This document shows, piece by piece, positions 1-4,900 of a stretch of DNA of 5,146 nt. Made by a program: the position numbers and the translations under genes. Each line of letters opens with the position of its first letter. Within the stretch, counting starts at the first letter, position 1. Under the pieces are notes generated by a model that was given only the letters and a program-made list of their open reading frames with translations, did no database searches and was not told the DNA's origin. Source of the DNA: Thermoactinomycetaceae bacterium (GTDB lineage: Bacteria; Bacillota; Bacilli; Thermoactinomycetales; Thermoactinomycetaceae); NCBI GenBank assembly GCA_025449475.1, contig JANWJM010000124.1, positions 1-5,146 on the forward strand, written 5' to 3'.

Positions 1-145
1 ACCCTTTTAAGGGGATGGTAATCGCACGACCACCTAGCTTTGGGCTTTTTTCGAGTAGAGTAACGTTAAATCCATTGTAAGCGAGTCGAGCGGCTGAACT
101 TAATCCTGCCAAGCCGCCACCCACTACAAGTACATTTTGGGACAC
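1..145 (-). CDS. FAD-dependent oxidoreductase, phytoene desaturase/amine oxidase-like, N-terminal part only
   Basis: Only the first 48 codons are in the window; the gene continues past the left edge. The visible peptide is a classic dinucleotide-binding start: a hydrophobic strand (VLVVGGG), the GxGxxG turn at residues 9-14, helix LSSAARLAYNG, a second strand VTLLE ending in acidic Glu32, then the GGRA motif at residues 38-41. The Glu followed by xxxxxGGR is typical of the flavoprotein superfamily that includes phytoene desaturases, squalene-pathway HpnE-type enzymes and amine oxidases, where it binds the ADP part of FAD. The start is taken as GTG at 145-143 because AAGGAG (complement of 156-161) lies 10 bases upstream; a second in-frame GTG at 154 is too close to that site. 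The substrate cannot be inferred from this fragment. It is divergent from the DUF523 gene, with 106 bases between the starts. Confidence 0.85.
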   Translation of the reverse strand, partial: MSQNVLVVGGGLAGLSSAARLAYNGFNVTLLEKSPKLGGRAITIPLKG

Positions 146-207
146 AAAAAACACGCTCCTTAAAGTTATTTCCAGTATTTAGGTTTCCATTTAGTACTAT
201 TTTATTT

Positions 208-220
208 TAACAACTTGTTA
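208..220. promoter_or_regulatory. 13-bp palindrome, candidate operator in a divergent intergenic region
   Basis: TAACAA-C-TTGTTA is a perfect inverted repeat with 6-bp arms and a one-base centre. It overlaps a second palindrome, TTACGTAA (218-225). It sits between the divergent oxidoreductase and DUF523 genes. A -10-like TACTAT at 195-200 on the plus strand would put the DUF523 transcription start next to the left arm, where repressors commonly bind, but no good -35 box precedes it. The regulatory role is inference; AT-rich DNA gives short palindromes by chance. Confidence 0.3.
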
Positions 221-251
221 CGTAATTTCATAGAGTAGAAGGTGAAAGTTA

Positions 252-710
252 ATGAGACAGAAAATTGTGAGTGCTTGTTTTGCGGGCGTTCGATGTCGTT
301 ATGATCAGAAACATCGTTTAATCAAGGAAATTAAGGAGATGGTTGAGAAAGGTGAAGCGGTTCCCGTTTGCCCTGAACAATTAGGGGGACTGCCAACCCC
401 TCGAAACCCAGCAGAGATTGTAGGAGGAGATGGTGCGGATGTGCTAGATGGAAAGGCGAAGGTGATAGATTCCGAAGGAAAGGATGTGACAGAGCAGTAT
501 CTCAAAGGAGCTTACCAAGTGCTAAAGATTGCAGAACAGTTTGGAGCGAAAGAGGCCATTTTGAAAGAGAGAAGTCCCTCCTGTGGGAGTTGTTGGATCT
601 ATAATGGTCAATTTCAAGGGATCCGAAGAAGGGGAGAAGGGGTAACTACGGCATTGCTTCGAAGACATGGATATCAGGTTCAATCCGAGGAGATGGAAAA
701 ACCCATTTAA
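252..710 (+). CDS. DUF523 family protein (TudS desulfidase-like)
   Basis: This 152-residue protein spans a full single-domain DUF523 protein. Family landmarks are present in order: the N-terminal strand with SACFAG (Cys9) and RCRYD (Cys15), PVCPEQLGGLPTPR with Cys40, and the C-terminal SPSCG motif (Cys111) followed by IYNG and GEGVTTALL. Characterised members, called TudS, are thiouracil desulfidases carrying a [4Fe-4S] cluster held by three conserved cysteines with one iron free to take the sulfur. Cys9, Cys40 and Cys111 are the likely ligands here by motif position. It is presumably cytosolic; the true substrate in this organism is unknown. Two departures stand out: SACFAG where SACLLG is usual, and an extra Cys114 in SPSCGSC. 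The ATG is supported by AAGGTG seven bases upstream. The stop codon overlaps that of the convergent ccdC gene. Confidence 0.88.
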   Translation: MRQKIVSACFAGVRCRYDQKHRLIKEIKEMVEKGEAVPVCPEQLGGLPTPRNPAEIVGGDGADVLDGKAKVIDSEGKDVTEQYLKGAYQVLKIAEQFGAKEAILKERSPSCGSCWIYNGQFQGIRRRGEGVTTALLRRHGYQVQSEEMEKPI

Positions 711-717
711 TGGGTTT
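699..717. terminator. Hairpin shared by two convergent genes, best as ccdC terminator
   Basis: AAACCCAT (699-706) and ATGGGTTT (710-717) form a perfect 8-bp stem with a 3-base loop TTA. The loop and stem hold both overlapping stop codons (708-710 for DUF523, 707-709 complement for ccdC). Read on the minus strand, the stem runs directly into a TTTTT tract (complement of 697-701), as expected for an intrinsic terminator of ccdC. On the plus strand it is followed by GGTTTCCCC, so it is a weaker terminator for DUF523. Each gene would form the hairpin while the ribosome is still at the stop codon. Confidence 0.6.
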
Positions 718-1207
718 GGTTTCCCCTTAGTTGCTGACTGAACTTCTTATATTGAAAGTACATGGCGATTCTCCAAGGCAATAGCATACCGAAAGCCAAG
801 GTGAAAAATAACCCCGCTGTTTGATACAAGCTGATATATTGTTCAATATACGTATGGAGCGAAAGCCGAACAATTAGCAAAAAAATCAGCAGAAAAAAGA
901 ATGCTTTTGACGGCTTTAAGTAAATGTCATTGTTGATAATTTGAAACTGAGAAGTCTTGATTAATGGAATCGCAAGGAAGATCGCTCCAGTCATAAAAGC
1001 AAGGATCGCCCAAGAGAGAGGGATCTGTGTTTTGGGATATAAAAACATCACAAATCCAGTGCTCATCCCGAGAGGTGGAATCAAGATTTTTTTGACCGAT
1101 GTGGGCCGTTTAACGGCTCTCATTCGAATGATAAGCGTGATAATGGCGATTGCAATGAAGAAAGTAAAAACAATGATTTGTGGTGGAATGGGTAGCTCAT
1201 CCAGCAT
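707..1207 (-). CDS. ccdC: CcdC family integral membrane protein
   Basis: This 166-residue, strongly hydrophobic protein resembles CcdC of Bacillus in length and layout. Five membrane segments can be drawn, at about residues 10-28, 41-57, 64-82, 101-117 and 129-146, with basic stretches between (RMRAVKRP at 28-35) and at the C-terminal end (YKKFSQQLR). The loop RPTSVKKILIPPLGMSTG and the LLPWRIAMYFQYKKF segment near the end are the most family-like parts. In Bacillus subtilis the ccdC gene is associated by name with cytochrome c maturation, but the protein has no proven biochemical role, so the function is uncertain. The ATG at 1207-1205 has AGGAGG (complement of 1215-1220) seven bases upstream. 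No ccdA or other cytochrome biogenesis gene is visible nearby. It is divergent from the methyltransferase gene and converges with the DUF523 gene, overlapping it by 4 bases. Confidence 0.75.
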   Translation of the reverse strand: MLDELPIPPQIIVFTFFIAIAIITLIIRMRAVKRPTSVKKILIPPLGMSTGFVMFLYPKTQIPLSWAILAFMTGAIFLAIPLIKTSQFQIINNDIYLKPSKAFFFLLIFLLIVRLSLHTYIEQYISLYQTAGLFFTLAFGMLLPWRIAMYFQYKKFSQQLRGNQTH

Positions 1208-1237
1208 CCTTCATCCTCCTCGATTGGACTCCTTTTT

Positions 1238-1265
1238 ATTTTATGTATATTCTATATGTTACCAA
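1238..1265 (-). promoter_or_regulatory. Candidate sigma-A promoter of ccdC
   Basis: Read on the minus strand, TTGGTA (complement of 1260-1265) and TAAAAT (complement of 1238-1243) are separated by 16 bases. Both boxes are near the vegetative consensus. Transcription would start about 1231, shortly before the AGGAGG of ccdC, giving a leader of roughly 24 bases. The prediction rests on box matching alone. Confidence 0.4.
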
Positions 1266-1352
1266 TTGATCATGAATTCATCTTGTATTTGCAAAATCAT
1301 ATCAGATTGAGGATGGAAATTCAATTTTTCATGTTTTCATGGAATGATCAAT
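1265..1352. repeat. Separated 9-bp inverted repeat in the divergent ccdC/methyltransferase region
   Basis: ATTGATCAT at 1265-1273 recurs in inverted orientation as ATGATCAAT at 1344-1352; two further flanking C bases also match (CCnATTGATCAT). Each copy lies at the upstream side of one divergent promoter: the left one abuts the -35 box of ccdC, the right one covers where the -35 of the methyltransferase promoter should be. Such placement would suit one regulator controlling both genes. The core TGATCA is self-complementary and could arise by chance. No function is shown. Confidence 0.3.
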
Positions 1353-1364
1353 GGGGTGCAGATT

Positions 1365-1370
1365 TATAAT
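1365..1370 (+). promoter_or_regulatory. Consensus -10 box upstream of the methyltransferase
   Basis: TATAAT matches the sigma-A -10 consensus exactly. The expected -35 position (about 1342-1347, GAATGA) is a poor match and there is no TGn extension, so the promoter would be weak or need an activator. Transcription would begin near 1377, leaving about 40 bases before the TTG start at 1417. That start point lies inside the longer reading frame and argues against translation from the ATG at 1351. Confidence 0.4.
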
Positions 1371-1402
1371 TTTGGTGTCAATGGGCATCCTACCTAAAAA
1401 AC

Positions 1403-1408
1403 GGGAGG
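1403..1408 (+). promoter_or_regulatory. Ribosome binding site fixing a TTG start
   Basis: GGGAGG lies 8 bases before the in-frame TTG at 1417-1419. Neither upstream in-frame ATG (1351, 1381) has a purine-rich site in front of it. This is the main reason for choosing the TTG. Confidence 0.75.
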
Positions 1409-1416
1409 ATGATTTT

Positions 1417-1971
1417 TTGAATTCCATTGCTCGTCGTCTGCATTTTTTATCGCGATTTTTTTCTTCCCCTAGAAAAATAGGGAGTATTACACCCAGCTCG
1501 CGTTTTTTAGTCAATGCTTTGTTGGAAGCAGTTCCCTGGTATGAGATCAATACTATTGTTGAGTTAGGTGCAGGAACGGGAGTTGTGACGCGAGAAATTG
1601 AGCGGCGGAAGTTTGAAAATTGTTCAGCAGTGATCTTTGAGAAGGATCCATATTTACGCAATCAATTAAAAGAAGAGAATCCAGAAAGAATGATTTGTGT
1701 TGATGCTTTAAAATTGAGGGAGGAACTAACGATTCTGGAAACACAAAGGGTGGAATGCATCGTCTCTAGTTTGCCTTTTGCCAATTTTACACCGGATGAA
1801 CGTTATGCAATGTTACAACAAATTCGAAGTATTCTCTCTCCCCATCACCCCTTTATTGCCTATCAGTATTCGCTACAAATGAAACCATTATTGAACGAAT
1901 TTTTTCAATACGTTGATGTGCATTTTGTTCCGTTCAATCTTCCTCCTGCTTTTGTTTATATTTGTCGGTAA
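1417..1971 (+). CDS. Class I SAM-dependent methyltransferase, PmtA/rRNA adenine dimethylase-like
   Basis: From the TTG start the protein has 184 residues. The N-terminal stretch RKIGSITPSSRFL (19-31) followed by motif I, VELGAGTGVVT (48-58), is characteristic of the group that includes bacterial phospholipid N-methyltransferases and proteins annotated as rRNA adenine N6-methyltransferase family. Motif I binds S-adenosylmethionine; the acidic FEKD (Glu75) after strand 2 should contact its ribose and VDAL (Asp96) its adenine. Motif IV is SSLPFANF (117-124), comparable to the SGLP-type motif of PmtA enzymes and unlike the N(L/I)PY motif of KsgA/Erm rRNA dimethylases, so a lipid or other small substrate is more likely than rRNA. 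No membrane helix is evident; such enzymes act in the cytosol or at the membrane surface. The gene stands alone, divergent from ccdC and convergent with the ATP-grasp gene. In-frame ATG codons at 1351 and 1381 would add 22 or 12 residues but have no ribosome binding site. Substrate is not established. Confidence 0.8.
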   Translation: MNSIARRLHFLSRFFSSPRKIGSITPSSRFLVNALLEAVPWYEINTIVELGAGTGVVTREIERRKFENCSAVIFEKDPYLRNQLKEENPERMICVDALKLREELTILETQRVECIVSSLPFANFTPDERYAMLQQIRSILSPHHPFIAYQYSLQMKPLLNEFFQYVDVHFVPFNLPPAFVYICR

Positions 1972-1991
1972 TATAAAGAGATAGTTAAAAG

Positions 1992-2030
1992 AAACATTCC
2001 CCATCTTTCGATGCAAAGAGGGGAATGTTT
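1992..2030. terminator. Long hairpin between convergent genes
   Basis: AAACATTCCCC (1992-2002) pairs with GGGGAATGTTT (2020-2030). Inside it, after one bulged A (2003), TCTTT (2004-2008) pairs with AAAGA (2015-2019) around a CGATGC loop. This gives 16 base pairs in all. On the minus strand the hairpin is followed by TTTCTTTTAACT, giving a good intrinsic terminator for the ATP-grasp gene that ends at 2087. On the plus strand it begins about 20 bases after the methyltransferase stop but lacks a clean T tract, so it may work there as a weaker terminator or 3'-end stabiliser. Confidence 0.75.
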
Positions 2031-2086
2031 GGTTCCTCGAATAAATTTCTTTCATCGTCATGCAATTATAGAATATTAACTCTTCA

Positions 2087-3313
2087 TCACGTGGCGATAA
2101 GATCGGAATCTTGCCACGAGGACATCTGATGAAACCAGTCGGCAATTTGAAGCAGTTTTTCATATACTTCCAACTCAGAATCTCCTTCAACAATAAAGGC
2201 TGCGATATATTCACGAATACCATTTGGCGTGGAGTAGTTTTGTCCCGGTTGTGCTAATAGTTGATAATCTTTGACCCATGATGGCAATTGAGCCAAAGGA
2301 GCAGAAACAAAAATGCCTTGTTTGGGTGGAATTTTTACCCATCCAGATAATTTTTGGGGTTTTATTTCATCTTTTTTTCCTGGTAAGGATAAGGGAAGAT
2401 TACATTGTGATCTGACAAAGGATTGATCCAAATGAATACGATAAGATTCATATATATTTTCTACAATTTTTCCTCCACCAGTGCGGCTGGCGATTTCACA
2501 AAGGATGATTTCGTTGTGAGGGGTATGGAACCACTCCGCATGGAAAGTCGTATTGGGGGGAGTATCCAAAACTGAAATCAATTGTTCTGTCATTTTGCTG
2601 AGTCGTAGTGCAAGTGGATTGGCGGGATCGAGAATGTAACTTCCTAAATATCCTTGATTATGATATTTAATCGGCTCATTAAGATATTTTGACGCACAAA
2701 TAAAAACTATTTCACCCTTGTGGATAATTCCATCTACATGATAGACATCGCCTGAAATAAACTTTTCCGCGATATATTGAGTGGGGATTCCTTTGACCAG
2801 TAAGTTTTCCAATTCTTCTTTGGTTTGGATGACAAAGGTGTCACGACTTCCTACTCCACTCCTAGGTTTTAAGACAATAGGGAGTTGATGTTGCTCAATA
2901 AAGTGGATTAAATCAAAGGAATCGTCAATCGCCGCAAATGGAGGAGTAGGTAGCCCGTATCGATTCGCAATTTGTTTCATGGTCACTTTGTCGCGGTATT
3001 GGATCGCACTGTTGACATGTTGACCATCTAAACCTAGGTACTCCCGTAATTTGGCAGCACGGAGGATATCCGCTTCTGCATTTGCTAAAATCGTATGGTA
3101 TCGATATTTTTTATAAAGTTCAATGGCGCGATATTCGACGAGATTATTGTTTCTATAATTTTCAAACGATTCAATATGAATATAGTCATTTTTGTTAAAA
3201 TCCTGAAAATACTCATCAGAAGTTAACAAAATCAAGTCTTCACCAGACTTTTTTAAAAATTCTTCATATGGGGAGCGCTCATATGGAACAAAATTCATAA
3301 TTAAAATGCTCAT
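2087..3313 (-). CDS. ATP-grasp domain protein, copy 1 (putative carboxylate-amine ligase)
   Basis: This 408-residue protein has the three-part ATP-grasp layout: an N-terminal pre-ATP-grasp domain (about 1-105), the nucleotide-binding domain (about 106-285) and a C-terminal region rich in beta strands (about 320-400). Visible family residues are YRDK (Lys109) at the domain start, LKP with Lys149, the glycine-bearing loop RSGVGS (151-156), AEKF with Glu183 for adenine/ribose contact, HAEW (258-261), and CEIASRTGGG (272-281), whose Glu273 should bind magnesium. ATP-grasp enzymes activate a carboxylate as acyl phosphate and join it to an amine or thiol; L-amino acid ligases are one relevant group. 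The substrate here is unknown. It appears cytosolic, without signal peptide or membrane segment. The start is ATG at 3313-3311, with AAAGGAGG seven bases upstream; the frame is open for 13 further codons but without a comparable site. It is a paralogue of the gene upstream and ends before the hairpin at 1992-2030. Confidence 0.82.
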   Translation of the reverse strand: MSILIMNFVPYERSPYEEFLKKSGEDLILLTSDEYFQDFNKNDYIHIESFENYRNNNLVEYRAIELYKKYRYHTILANAEADILRAAKLREYLGLDGQHVNSAIQYRDKVTMKQIANRYGLPTPPFAAIDDSFDLIHFIEQHQLPIVLKPRSGVGSRDTFVIQTKEELENLLVKGIPTQYIAEKFISGDVYHVDGIIHKGEIVFICASKYLNEPIKYHNQGYLGSYILDPANPLALRLSKMTEQLISVLDTPPNTTFHAEWFHTPHNEIILCEIASRTGGGKIVENIYESYRIHLDQSFVRSQCNLPLSLPGKKDEIKPQKLSGWVKIPPKQGIFVSAPLAQLPSWVKDYQLLAQPGQNYSTPNGIREYIAAFIVEGDSELEVYEKLLQIADWFHQMSSWQDSDLIAT

Positions 3314-3353
3314 GGGGCTACCTCCTTTGTGATTATTGTATAAATAACACAAG

Positions 3354-3376
3354 TGATTATAACATTTTTATAATCA
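3354..3376. promoter_or_regulatory. Palindrome over an extended -10 box upstream of ATP-grasp copy 1
   Basis: TGATTATAA (3354-3362) and TTATAATCA (3368-3376) form a perfect inverted repeat with a 5-base spacer. Read on the minus strand, TGTTATAAT (complement of 3356-3364) within it is an extended -10 element (TGn followed by TATAAT); the -35 region is poor. A transcript would start near 3349, about 35 bases before the gene. A protein bound to the palindrome would cover this -10 box. The second arm is also part of TTATAATCATATTGA (3368-3382), which by eye matches 11 of 14 defined positions of the PerR box TTATAATnATTATAA. The role as an operator is inferred. Confidence 0.45.
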
Positions 3377-3397
3377 TATTGAATATAAAAATGTTAT
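3359..3397. repeat. Inverted repeat with 14-bp arms
   Basis: ATAACATTTTTATA (3359-3372) and TATAAAAATGTTAT (3384-3397) are perfect inverted copies separated by 11 bases. The repeat interlocks with the palindromes on either side and encloses the -10 box of the upstream candidate promoter. It contains almost no G or C, so an RNA hairpin would be weak and a DNA-level role is more plausible. Confidence 0.5.
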
Positions 3398-3410
3398 TTT
3401 AAAATAACAA
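3382..3410 (-). promoter_or_regulatory. Candidate sigma-A promoter of ATP-grasp copy 1
   Basis: On the minus strand TTGTTA (complement of 3405-3410) and TATATT (complement of 3382-3387) are exactly 17 bases apart. Transcription would start near 3375, about 60 bases before the start codon. It lies just downstream of the terminator at 3416-3444, consistent with copy 1 being a separate transcription unit. The -35 box overlaps an 18-bp palindrome. Confidence 0.5.
3392..3409. promoter_or_regulatory. 18-bp perfect palindrome overlapping a -35 box
   Basis: TGTTATTTTAAAATAACA reads identically on both strands with no central spacer. It covers most of the TTGTTA -35 box and part of the spacer of the candidate promoter for ATP-grasp copy 1. 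Its end word ATAACA/TGTTAT also occurs at 3344-3349 and 3359-3364. It could be an operator, but the AT-rich composition leaves chance possible. Confidence 0.4.
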
Positions 3411-3415
3411 AAGGA

Positions 3416-3444
3416 AGCCAGCCTAATAAAAGATTAGACCAGCT
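3416..3444 (-). terminator. Intrinsic terminator after ATP-grasp copy 2
   Basis: In the minus-strand RNA, AGCUGGUCUAAU and AUUAGGCUGGCU pair as a 12-bp stem, with three G-U pairs and a CUUUU loop, followed by UCCUUUUGUUAUUUU. The G-U pairs form only in the minus-strand transcript, so the structure is directional. It begins about 40 bases after the stop of copy 2 and would separate the two ATP-grasp genes transcriptionally. Confidence 0.6.
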
Positions 3445-3484
3445 GTGGATGAGTGGTGAAAGTGGTGTGATTGATACTAGTCTT

Positions 3485-4693
3485 CTATTCCCATTGCGAG
3501 GAGCGATAAAACCAATCAGAAATAAAATATAGTTTCTCTTGAACCTCCTCTTCTGTTGAGCCTTCAACGACAATGCCAGCTATAAAATCGACACAATCCT
3601 TAGGAGATCCGACATAATCTCCTGGCTTCGCAGCGAGTTCATAATGTACAACCCAAGAAGGTGGTTTTTCCTTTGGTGCTGAGAGAAAACGTCCTTCTTT
3701 TTTCAAAATGAGGACACGTCCAGAAAGTTTTTTCACCTGCATATATTCACTGGGTTCAGGCAAGGGTTGAGGAAGACCTACCATGGATCGAACATGCGTT
3801 TTAAAGAGGTCTACGCCGAAAGTATGAATCAATGTCTCATTGATACGCCCCCCACCTGGTCGGCTGGCAATTTCGCAGAAGATAATTTCGTCATCGGGGG
3901 TATGAAACCATTCTGCATGAAACGTGGTATTGGGAGGCGTGTCAAATGCTTGTACGAGTTGTTTGGTCAGCTCAATCATTCGTTTGGATAAGGGATTGGT
4001 TGGATGTAATAGATATCCCCCTGTGAAAGTTCCTATTTGATATTGATGTAATAAGGCGTTTAAGTATTTTGATGTGCAAACAAACTCAATATTTCCATTG
4101 ATCACAATTCCATCAACATGATAAATATCGCCCTTAACAAATGATTCGACCATCATCATGGGGGGCAATCCTTGGGAAAGCAGTTGTCGCAACTCGTGTA
4201 CATTGTTGATGGACGCAATTTTCCGTGAGCCCCCTTCTTGGAGCGGTTTAATCAAAACAGGATAACCATGTTCTTTGATAAATTGAATGAGATCGAGCGG
4301 AGTGATTAACTCACGGAAAGCGGGAGTCGGGATCCCTTTCTTTTGTGCGACCTCTTTCATCAACAATTTATCGCGGTACATGAGTGCACTTCTAGTTCCT
4401 TGACCTGGCAGTTGAAAAGCATCGCGGATCGTTGCTGCGCGTAGAACATCATATTCATAACAATTGATCACGGCACGGTAGCGGTATTTCTCATATAGCT
4501 CGACGGCTCTGAGATCGACAGAACCGTTTTTGTCGTAATCATCAAATGTTTCGATATGGATATAATCTTTTTGAGAGAATCCTTCTTTGTGCTTTTCAGC
4601 TGTAAGGAGGATCAAGTCTTCATTCAATTCTTTTAGAAACTTGTCATACGGACTGCGCCAGTAAGGAACCGAATTTAACACCAAAATGCTCAT
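3485..4693 (-). CDS. ATP-grasp domain protein, copy 2 (putative carboxylate-amine ligase)
   Basis: This 402-residue protein is a full-length paralogue of the gene downstream; over the first 126 residues I count about half the positions as identical, and the similarity continues to the C terminus. Key positions are YRDK (Lys109), IKP (Lys149), loop LQEGGS (151-156), VESF (Glu183), GDIYHVDG (188-195), HAEWFHTP (259-266) and CEIASRPGGG (273-282) with Glu274 for metal binding. The shared opening MSIL-N-VPY-RSPY supports the start at 4693-4691, where AAGGAGG lies six bases upstream; the open frame continues 10 codons further without a ribosome binding site. It should be a cytosolic ATP-dependent ligase, with substrate unknown. 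The nucleotide-covering loop differs from copy 1, so the two may differ in substrate or kinetics. It has its own terminator at 3416-3444. A -10-like TACTAT (complement of 4743-4748) lies upstream without a clear -35 box, so its promoter is unresolved. Confidence 0.82.
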   Translation of the reverse strand: MSILVLNSVPYWRSPYDKFLKELNEDLILLTAEKHKEGFSQKDYIHIETFDDYDKNGSVDLRAVELYEKYRYRAVINCYEYDVLRAATIRDAFQLPGQGTRSALMYRDKLLMKEVAQKKGIPTPAFRELITPLDLIQFIKEHGYPVLIKPLQEGGSRKIASINNVHELRQLLSQGLPPMMMVESFVKGDIYHVDGIVINGNIEFVCTSKYLNALLHQYQIGTFTGGYLLHPTNPLSKRMIELTKQLVQAFDTPPNTTFHAEWFHTPDDEIIFCEIASRPGGGRINETLIHTFGVDLFKTHVRSMVGLPQPLPEPSEYMQVKKLSGRVLILKKEGRFLSAPKEKPPSWVVHYELAAKPGDYVGSPKDCVDFIAGIVVEGSTEEEVQEKLYFISDWFYRSSQWE

Positions 4694-4764
4694 GAAACGC
4701 CTCCTTGAGTTGGGTATGAACATAAGCTGATATGGCGAAGAAATAGTACGAGAAAATCAAATCG

Positions 4765-4792
4765 AATTTATTATTTTTTTAGAAAATAAATT
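4765..4792. repeat. AT-only inverted repeat upstream of ATP-grasp copy 2
   Basis: AATTTATT (4765-4772) and AATAAATT (4785-4792) are inverted copies with a 12-base, T-rich spacer. They lie in the 200-base gap between ATP-grasp copy 2 and the rpsT terminator, where I see no gene. The AT-rich tract could be promoter upstream DNA, but a role is not supported by any other sign. Confidence 0.25.
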
Positions 4793-4900
4793 AACATATT
4801 AATTAGAATGTTTCCCTATGTTCGCACTGTTAAAAGATTACCCATTTCAAGGACTCACGAAACCACTGCGATCATTAAATTTATTCGTCGTTTCAGAGGA

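Noticed and set aside
957..1310. Open frame of 117 codons on the plus strand
   Set aside because: It lies largely opposite the well-supported ccdC gene, has no ribosome binding site, and its product resembles no family I know.
1409..1420. Three-codon frame ATG-ATT-TTT-stop overlapping the methyltransferase TTG start, as a possible translational coupler
   Set aside because: Its ATG directly abuts GGGAGG with no spacing, so initiation there is unlikely.
1329..1661. Open frame of 110 codons on the minus strand
   Set aside because: It is antisense to the methyltransferase, including its SAM-binding motif, and has no start signals.
1417..1971. KsgA/Erm-type rRNA dimethylase, including antibiotic resistance
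   Set aside because: Motif IV is SSLPFANF rather than N(L/I)PY, and the protein is short with a PmtA-like N terminus.
1888..2223. Open frame of 111 codons on the minus strand across the convergent junction
   Set aside because: It crosses the hairpin at 1992-2030 and overlaps two real genes in other frames; no ribosome binding site.
2087..3352. Longer start for ATP-grasp copy 1 at 3352
   Set aside because: The extra 13 residues have no ribosome binding site and include the AAAGGAGG of the real start; copy 2 aligns from MSIL.
3329..3360. Direct repeat GTGATTAT at 3329-3336 and 3353-3360 as a CRISPR or iteron element
   Set aside because: There are only two 8-base copies in AT-rich DNA, with no further units.
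3767..3991. Open frame of 74 codons on the plus strand
   Set aside because: It is antisense to the conserved HAEWFHTP and CEIASRPGGG region of ATP-grasp copy 2; the open frame reflects that gene's codon pattern.
3485..4723. Longer start for ATP-grasp copy 2 at 4723
   Set aside because: The extra 10 residues include the AAGGAGG site and do not match the extension of copy 1.
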